20,000 nt of DNA from Halisarca cf. caerulea (taxonomy: Eukaryota; Porifera; Demospongiae; Chondrillida; Halisarcidae), in assembly GCA_963170055.1 (NCBI GenBank), contig CAUJGJ010000030.1, positions 862,501-882,500 on the forward strand, read 5' to 3'. Positions 14,058 to 20,000 of the stretch are shown here, one piece after another. The translations under genes and the position numbers were made by a program. Within the stretch, counting starts at the first letter, position 1, and every line of letters starts with the position of its first letter. Below the pieces are notes generated by a model. That model ran no database searches, was not told where the DNA came from, and saw nothing but the letters and a program-made list of their open reading frames with translations.

Positions 14058-14279
14058 TACATCTTCCTGGGGTTTGTAACATCTCTTGCATGATACAGTT
14101 CAAGTAAAACAAAAGCAAAAATTTATGGCAAGGTTTTAGAGAATGAACCACAATTTGCGTACTTGCATGAGCATACATATTCACATGTATCCTGGTTGGG
14201 GATTTTTTTAACTAAGATCAAAGACTCTGACGAGTACATAGTCCATGTACCAGCTCAAAATTTGCTATACAGTACTTTT

Positions 14280-14470
14280 CATAATAAACTGGACGATGAC
14301 CAGCAGTCAGACTGTTGAGCGCCCACTGCCCGTCTGCGTGATGATCGTTGAGCTCGAATAAGCAGCGGGCCGAAATAGTAGCAAGGACCACGTGACGAAT
14401 GTTTGGTTACAAAAGCTTTGTCGACTGGAAGAGATAGAAAGTTCGATTTCCCTTCTACAGCTCTCATTTC
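14280..14470 (-). other. GC-richer segment with an E-box; possible promoter or first exon
   Basis: It stands out from the AT-rich flanks by CpG content (CCCGTCTGCGTGATGATCG) and contains CACGTG near 14390. Minus-strand frames are open in two phases, one from an ATG at 14465-14467 (MRAVEGKSNFLSLPVDKAF, then GTAACC, a possible donor). It could be the start of the gene whose possible 3' exons lie at 13383-13713. No protein family is recognised. The stretch 14471-14941 holds the 3' flank of the UNC93-like gene and no clear AATAAA on the minus strand. Confidence 0.25.
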
Positions 14471-14941
14471 AGGACGTTCTGTTGTTCGTTTGTAGGCAGA
14501 TGTCTATTAACTATTATTAATTCACACACAGCTAAGCTGCCTGCTTTTCCTGCCTAACTGCACCAGTCCTACTTTACTAACCACAAACTCAGGCATTTGC
14601 ATATAGCTTGAATTCCTATATATGCATGTCTACAGTAAAGTAAGTACATTTAACAGTAGCAGCAAGCACATTCCCCACGTAACAACCCAAGGAGGGATTT
14701 ATCTTTTACATACACATGTGCTTAATGTATGGCACTTTTTATAGTAAAAGATGAACAGCTCATGGCACCTTCAACAGCAAAAGGTGCATTCAAGCTACCG
14801 TTAGACAGTGAACCCGCTTTTTATCTTTGGAGCATGTGTTGTTCGTACATTCATTTGGTTCTTAGTTGGCTGCCATTTGTCACTAACTTTACTACAAGTA
14901 TTGTAGGCACAATGTTGTAACAGACATTGTAATCACTAGTG

Positions 14942-17900
14942 TTAGATATTAACTGCACGATGAATGCACCAACTCACTAAAGAAGACCTCCTGTCACTTG
15001 ATTTTGAGACATCATAGGAACCGCTACTGTAACAGCAAGCTCTTTTGAAGAACTTGATCGTAGATTTTGTCTGTATTTCATCCCCAATCACATACAAAAT
15101 CGCAGCAAATGCAACAAGCCCGAACATGATTATCAAGTTTGTTTGGACTGGAAGGTAATCGGAAACAAAGAAATTTACTGAAAACCCAATGGCCATCCAA
15201 AACCTCTGGAGACTATAGGCAATGTCCTGCTTCTCCCTGTCAGTGACAATCCCCACGTAACCTGTGTACAAATAAGAATAGACATACACAAACAAGTGAA
15301 TAGTGGAACAGGTGAAACTATGCATGTGAAGATTGGCCAAGTTGAGAGACCTCTGTTGCTTGTCATGCTACCTTTTGCAAACGTGGAGTGGATGCACGGT
15401 ATGATTATGTATTTGCACATGCAGATCTCTAACATGCCTGCTTCAGTATGGAAATTGACCATAATGTGATATTTGATATGCAAAAAATGTATGTGTGTGG
15501 CTAAAGCCAGTACCTACGTACCCAGGATAGAACATATATTAAGTACTTACTTACCCCTTCCCCTATACCTCTGCAGGTATTGGGAGGTATGTGTAGAGAG
15601 GTATCTCTCTATAGTACATGTATCCATTGGTTTAGGAAGGTTGCACAAACCCGGGGAACTACAACCTAAACACAAGACCCATAAACCCCACACACCCACA
15701 CCCACCCACACCCACACCCACACACGCACACACAGTATAAGAATCAGGTATAAATATAATCAAATAATAAGTACAATAGTAATAAACAGCACACAGCAAA
15801 CCTGGGATATACCCATGCGCAGTTGTCACTTGAATCCGGCATTGTGAAAATTTGTAAAATCTGCAGAAATCGTGCCTGGTTGACCATTTTACAATAGAAA
15901 CCAGTAACGCACTGAATAGAAAGCAGGCACATATGGATGGCTGCACAGAGAACAGCCACATACGTATGCAAAGGCACAGGGCAAGCTATTGAAAAACATA
16001 GCTGGTGAAATAGTATAAAAATACTGGGCAAATCTGAAACTGTTACTAAACATTGTCAAGTGAACAAACTTAAAAATCCATCTGAGTCTTGACATCTCTG
16101 CTTCCTTTACGATATCTATACAGTCACACCCAAACCAATTGCAAGTACACTTCTCTCTCTCTGAGTCACTACATCCATATCTTTCCATCCCACTTTCCAC
16201 ACACATAAACCCCATAAATCCATTCACTGAAAGAACTACAAAAAATCCCCCCCCCACTAGAAACACAAATCCCCACCACATCCACTCTCTGCACACTAAA
16301 CACACACTTATCATATCCACTCTCCCTGCATGCCAAACGCACACTTATCCTATGTATATCCACTCTCCCAGCACGCCAAACGCACACTAATCCTATATCC
16401 ACTCTCCCAGCACACCAAACGCACACTAATCCTATATCCACTCTCCCCATCTCGCCCACCCCACATCACGAAACATACTTGTTGGTATGGTGTTCCATAT
16501 CCCATCGCCAATGCCCCAGAGCAGTACAACCACAAAAATGGTTGGCAGACTTGGAACTCTCTCCCACAGCAGAAGAAATAGTAAAAATCCAGCATCTTCC
16601 AGAGCACCAAACACCACCACAAAGGAGCGTGGTACTATGTTGATCATCTTCCCCACAGTCACGCTGGTAACACCACTACCAATTCCCAATATGATTTGGC
16701 TGATTCCAACAAACCCAACTCCAACGCACTCAGTGATGTAGTGCTGTAGGAGAAAGAGTAGACGTGACATTGCAGACCCACACATACCACAGAGACATTT
16801 TCAAGGAACTCATATAAGGAAGCACAAAGGTGATTACAAATATATATGAAATTACAATAGACGCTTCACAACAAGCAGCATAGACATGCAAACAATGTAG
16901 TCTGCTACACATTACAATATACATACAGTGGAAACTCATTATAACGAATCCCAGGGGACACTGAAATTTCTTCATTATATCAGAAATTCACTATAACCAA
17001 TTACATTCTCATAGTAGAACATTAATTGGGTCACATGAATTTATTCACTATATCCAGAAATTCACTGTAAGAGATTTCTTTATAACGAGTTTCCATTGTA
17101 CATACATAAGTAGACGCACATACATACGTCAGTCAGAATCACCTTAGAAAACAAGCCAGCTACCATACCCATATTGAATCCCTGGTAACCAAATATTGCA
17201 GCTGGAAGCAGGTAGCGTGGTTTGACAAGAAACCTCATAAAACCTATTAACGTCCTCTTGAATTGCACAGATACTTCTCGACAAGTTCTGGAGGAAAATG
17301 TCATTTCCCTTGTTCTAGACATACAGCAAAGAGAAACAAAGAAAGCCAGCACATCTGCTGCCAAAAACAATGACAGGAGAAGGTAATATGCCAAAGGCGA
17401 AATGTCAGCTTGACTGCTAATAGAACACACAGCACCATTTCCAGAGCTGTTGGATGCGTTTGTTACATTGCTGAAGTCAAGATGTAAACTAAGACCACCT
17501 GCATCAGGAAGAAGCACAGCCGAAGAAACACCATTACCTATCCCTGCGGCTGCAAAGAAAGTCCAGAAGAAGATTCCAGTAAATGAAGCAATGTACTTTT
17601 CAGGGTTAGCGCCCAGTACTCTTGCTACTCCATCAGCTTGACTGGCTATGTAAACACCGGCTGAACTCCACAGTGGTCCTGAGGCTAGACCGATGACCAC
17701 AGACCCGGGAATGAGTGTGTAGTACTCTGGGTAGTAGTTACATACCATGTAGAAGCAATGGGCAGCATAGCACGCTACAATGACGTATTTGGGACCCAAG
17801 ACCTTGATTAGGAAGGGTGAGAATATCGTCGATAAAATAAAGCAGATATATACCACCGTCAGCGATATGAACCCCAAACTGGCATTGAGAGAGCTTTGAA

Positions 17901-18102
17901 GATTTTGTAAAGGCAGAAAGGCACTGAAAACTAGAAAGAGCGAGAAACAGAACACAGCTAATTGTCGATAGTAGAACCACGAGGTTCCTTTACTGGACAC
18001 CTCAGTACTCCTTTCATCGTTCTTCTTTGGCGATGTTTCTAAAATGATAGCCACTCTATTAACGGCCTCATCTACGGTCCGATCCTTCATGCCTTCTGTC
18101 AT
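14942..18102 (-). CDS. UNC93-like: UNC93-like multi-pass membrane protein (3 exons, 514 aa)
   Basis: Minus-strand exons: 18102-17143, 16743-16479 and 15261-14942. Introns are GT..AG with phases 0 and 1, for 515 codons including TAA. The family is an MFS-like group of 11-12 helix proteins; UNC-93 regulates a muscle potassium channel in worms, and UNC93B1 escorts Toll-like receptors in vertebrates. Visible here are a short charged N-terminus, the hallmark LPLQNLQSSLN (residues 63-73) after the first helix, LIPGSVVIGLASGPLWSSAG (130-149), a loop with three possible N-glycosylation sites (Asn212, 215, 218), FSK/HYITECVG at the first splice junction (matching the family F-T-K-S-Y pattern), GIGDGIWNT, and LQRFWMAIGF near the C-terminus. 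The first ATG in the frame is at 18102; the frame is open further upstream but without an ATG. Length fits the family. Whether it acts on channels or receptors cannot be told from sequence. Confidence 0.9.
15690..15733 (+). repeat. CA/CCCACA-rich microsatellite in intron 2 of the UNC93-like gene
   Basis: Run of CACACCCACACCCAC-type units, TG-rich on the gene's sense strand. The rest of this 1.2 kb intron (15262-16478) holds open frames that are only shadows of simple sequence, and the minisatellite listed separately. Confidence 0.85.
16281..16448 (+). repeat. Minisatellite, about 39 bp unit, beside an exon donor
   Basis: Units beginning TCCACTCTC start at 16281, 16316, 16359, 16398 and 16437 (periods 35, 43, 39 and 39). 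The last two full units are nearly identical (CCAAACGCACACTAATCCTA). The array ends about 30 bases from the exon 2 donor of the UNC93-like gene. Confidence 0.9.
16924..17100. mobile_element. MITE with TACAGTGGAAACTC termini (intron 1 of the UNC93-like gene)
   Basis: 177 bp. The left end TACAGTGGAAACTCATTAT and the right end ACGAGTTTCCATTGTA are inverted repeats of about 24 bp, bounded by TA. GAAATTCACT-type words repeat inside. Pogo/Tc1-mariner type is inferred from the termini. It lies 43 bases from the exon 1 donor and takes up nearly half of the 399 base intron. Confidence 0.8.
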
Positions 18103-18123
18103 TAGCGCGATCAGAATGAAGAA

Positions 18124-18316
18124 TCCGGTCCACACCGGTCTGCACTGGTGTCATACCATAGACACGCTAAGCACTGGGTACGTAGTATAGAATATCTATG
18201 GCAGAATCGAGCAGAATAGAGTGTCAGTATACTTACTATGTCTATGTATAAACTACTGCATAGACAAAGAACAAAGAGTCCGGTACACACCGGTTTGCGC
18301 TGCACGTGTCATACCA
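18124..18316. repeat. Duplicated block upstream of the UNC93-like start
   Basis: 18124-18158 and 18279-18316 share TCCGGT(C/A)CACACCGGT(C/T)TGC followed by GTGTCATACCA, about 155 bases apart. The nearer copy lies only 22 bases before the ATG, so it is probably in the 5' leader or promoter. Confidence 0.75.
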
Positions 18317-18339
18317 GTATGTCACGTGAATAAAATGGC
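18303..18339 (-). promoter_or_regulatory. Twin CACGTG E-boxes and a YY1-like site upstream of the UNC93-like gene
   Basis: CACGTG occurs at 18303-18308 and 18323-18328, 20 bases apart. The second lies in GTCACGTGA, close to the TFEB/USF-type palindrome. AAAATGGC at 18332-18339 resembles a YY1 site. They lie about 200-240 bases before the ATG. A role in driving the gene is inference. Confidence 0.4.
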
Positions 18340-18576
18340 TACCGCAACGCGGTCATAGAGGAGCGGGAAGAAGCGAGGAAAACGAGTACCTCTGTCACTG
18401 ATGATGTATATAGTGCAGTGACTGTCGGGGTCAGCTATCGAACGCGCGATCACAGCAATGGGTACTAATAACGTTCCATACCGAATGGTTAGGATTTAAG
18501 TGTTTGGAATCTGGACTGGCGCATATTCAGTGGTATTTCAGTTTCAATTGGGGTTGAATCTACCTGCTGCAGCTGC

Positions 18577-18638
<62 letters not shown>

Positions 18639-18800
18639 CAGATGAGCGGAAACAAATGTTAGTTAAAGTTAATGTTAAATCTCAATATTTTGACAGGATG
18701 TTCCTTCAGCCCCTTGGCTGGTCTTCCAGGGGGTCCTGTGATCGCATACACGGCAAATTTATATACACAAACAACAACAAACAAATGTAACAATTATGTT
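18330..18800. other. Intergenic stretch with a (TG)n tract
   Basis: The first 150 bases are CpG-richer (GAACGCGCGATC) and may be promoter DNA. A (TG)n tract lies at 18582-18637. No gene is supported on either strand. Confidence 0.5.
18582..18637 (+). repeat. (TG)n microsatellite, about 28 units
   Basis: Uninterrupted TG run, the shortest and purest of the long tracts in the window. Confidence 0.97.
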
Positions 18801-18803
18801 CAA

Positions 18804-18964
18804 TCAATTTGCTGGCCATAGTTGATGTTCTAGCTTCTTTAGTTTCTGCTTGATGGTGAGGGGGGCAGCAGATACCTTTGCTGGGGATAGACCTTCATCT
18901 ATCCCATAACCCAGCCTCAGGATCACCTGCTCCATCAACCATGCCACAGACCCTCCCCTCCCCC
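18804..18964 (-). CDS. Probable last exon of an unrecognised minus-strand gene
   Basis: After a TATTCTACAG acceptor, the minus strand is open for 53 residues to a TGA at 18804-18806. It reads GRGGSVAWLMEQVILRLGYG.. and ends LKKLEHQLWPAN: a helical, charged, non-repetitive C-terminus. The first two exon bases complete a codon from an earlier exon. The same frame stays open without a splice to 19103, so the acceptor is a choice, made because sequence beyond it looks less coding. I do not recognise the family. No upstream exon could be found in 18965-20000, so the gene, if real, mostly lies beyond the right edge. Confidence 0.4.
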
Positions 18965-18969
18965 CTGTA

Positions 18970-20000
18970 GAATACGACTGCATGGAATGTATGTATACGA
19001 AGTTAGCAGCTACTAGAATAATATATAGTTCAAATGTGGGCTTCTGCCCTTCCTGGCCTTGCCAGGGAGATATAAGAGCCAAAGGTCCATTGGTTTGTTC
19101 CATATACCCGTGTGTCAGAGGCCTTACTTTTGTATCTCCTCATTTATTTTCTCAACTTGACATGATTTGTTTTACCCCCTTGAGTATATATCTTAAGTGA
19201 AGATATCCGTGCTCCTACCTTTTACGTCTCAAGTTCATGGCCTACTGGTCTAGGATAAACCTTTTATAAGTTCAATTACCATATACAGTAGAACTTGCTT
19301 AGTATGCAGCGTTTCCCACAGAAAGGAGTTGCAACAGAGTTCAAGGGGGATCCAGACAATTCATTGTCATTCTGTTTTACTGTTAATATGAACTTCAAGG
19401 AAGTTTATTATTGTGTTTGGGTATATAAAGTATTGTTATTCTGCAGCATTACACTACTGGCAAAAGAGTTTTCAGCATCACAATGATTATCTTTTTTATA
19501 TTTGCTGCTAGAAAAACAACGGGGTGCTGCACCCTATTCCAGATATTATATATACTGGGGGAAACACTGGTATGTACTTGGTTTTAACTGTTATAGTACA
19601 TATTCCTGGATAGTAGGTATTCCTCATTCTGTCCCTTTGTATACCTCATATACATAAACCAACCCTGCATGATAGTAAAAAGTGTGTGTATGTGGACATG
19701 CAAGCATTTGTCAATGATCTGAATGTGAGGGCAAGCATGTGTGAATGCCTGGATGTATATGACATTGTGCATATACTGTAACTGTTACAATGGAATCGTC
19801 GAACAAAGCACATTTTGGGACAGCATTTTCTCTAAGGAGATCGTCCTCTTTGGCAGATTAATAATGTATTCACTATAGGGAGGATATATCTCGAGGCCTC
19901 AAGCTGTATCCTTTGTAGAGAGATTGCCCTAATTAACTTAAAGGCTTATTTCCGAGATTCCACGGTACCTATACCCTGTAATATGTACTGATTTTGTGTC
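18970..20000. other. Right-hand stretch without a recognised gene
   Basis: It holds fragments related to the MITEs in intron 3 of the VWC-TIL gene: TACAGTAGAACTTG at 19285-19298, and a diverged internal piece at about 19586-19652. Open frames at 19295-19486 and 19584-19772 show no domain or splice support. Confidence 0.45.
19586..19652 (+). mobile_element. Diverged fragment of the TACAGT-type MITE
   Basis: AACTGTTATAGTACATATTCC followed by TGGATAGTAGGTATTCCTCATT and TACCTCAT parallels the internal part of the element at 6225-6410 in the same order. Only part of the element is readable. Confidence 0.5.

Noticed and set aside
14729..14920. Plus-strand 63-residue frame
   Set aside because: It lies in the 3' flank of the UNC93-like gene, with no domain and no splice or promoter support.
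15473..16622. Frames on both strands within intron 2 of the UNC93-like gene
   Set aside because: They follow CA-rich simple sequence and the minisatellite, and overlap each other on both strands.
17080..17142. Reading frame continuing past exon 1 of the UNC93-like gene
   Set aside because: The residues after FSK match no UNC93 sequence, while splicing at AAG/GTGATT restores the family pattern FSK-HYITEC with exon 2.
18103..18135. Longer N-terminus for the UNC93-like protein
   Set aside because: The upstream part opens with GTG, not ATG, and overlaps the duplicated CCGGT block; the first ATG is at 18102.
19295..19486. Plus-strand 63-residue frame
   Set aside because: It begins within MITE-like TACAGTAGAAC sequence and shows no domain.

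Overview
The window looks like nuclear DNA from an animal, probably a marine invertebrate; a sponge is my best guess, made from overall texture and not from a diagnostic marker. Genes are split by introns with GT..AG borders. The two readable genes belong to animal families: an UNC93-type membrane protein and a small secreted cysteine-rich VWC/TIL protein. The DNA is AT-rich, with frequent GCATGC-type words, very long (TG)n tracts, TA-flanked MITEs and a decayed tyrosine-recombinase retrotransposon. I saw no bacterial, organellar or viral gene, no rRNA, no tRNA and no CRISPR.

Left part (1-9000, + strand). The window opens inside the 3' end of one gene: its last exon (193-368) encodes a 10-cysteine trypsin-inhibitor-like (TIL) domain. 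A complete paralogue follows at 4030-8392. It has five phase-consistent exons giving 183 residues: signal peptide, two VWC-type cysteine modules, then the TIL domain. About 0.8-1 kb around the last exon is duplicated (1-840 and 7808-8774), and both copies run into a (TG)n tract. All cysteines are kept, but the residue at the predicted protease-contact site differs (Tyr against Leu). Between the two genes lies an 892 bp foldback element with 379 bp inverted arms, about 300 bp upstream of the complete gene's TATA box. The introns hold more TG tracts, a TG/CA palindrome, an exon-like segment and a pair of inverted MITEs.

Middle part (9000-12600, - strand). This is a dead DIRS/Ngaro-type retroelement. 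Reading along the minus strand there are gag pieces, no reverse transcriptase, an RNase H domain and a tyrosine recombinase broken by stops and frameshifts. Short repeats and intergenic DNA follow.

Right part (12600-20000, mostly - strand). There are two MITE-like elements, two possible small minus-strand exons of an unrecognised gene (13383-13713), then a complete three-exon UNC93-like gene (18102 down to 14942; 514 residues) with E-boxes and a duplicated GC-rich block just upstream. A probable last exon of another minus-strand gene lies at 18804-18964; I could not find the rest of it before the window ends.

The genes do not form an operon or a single system. The most interesting locus is the tandem VWC-TIL secreted inhibitor family.
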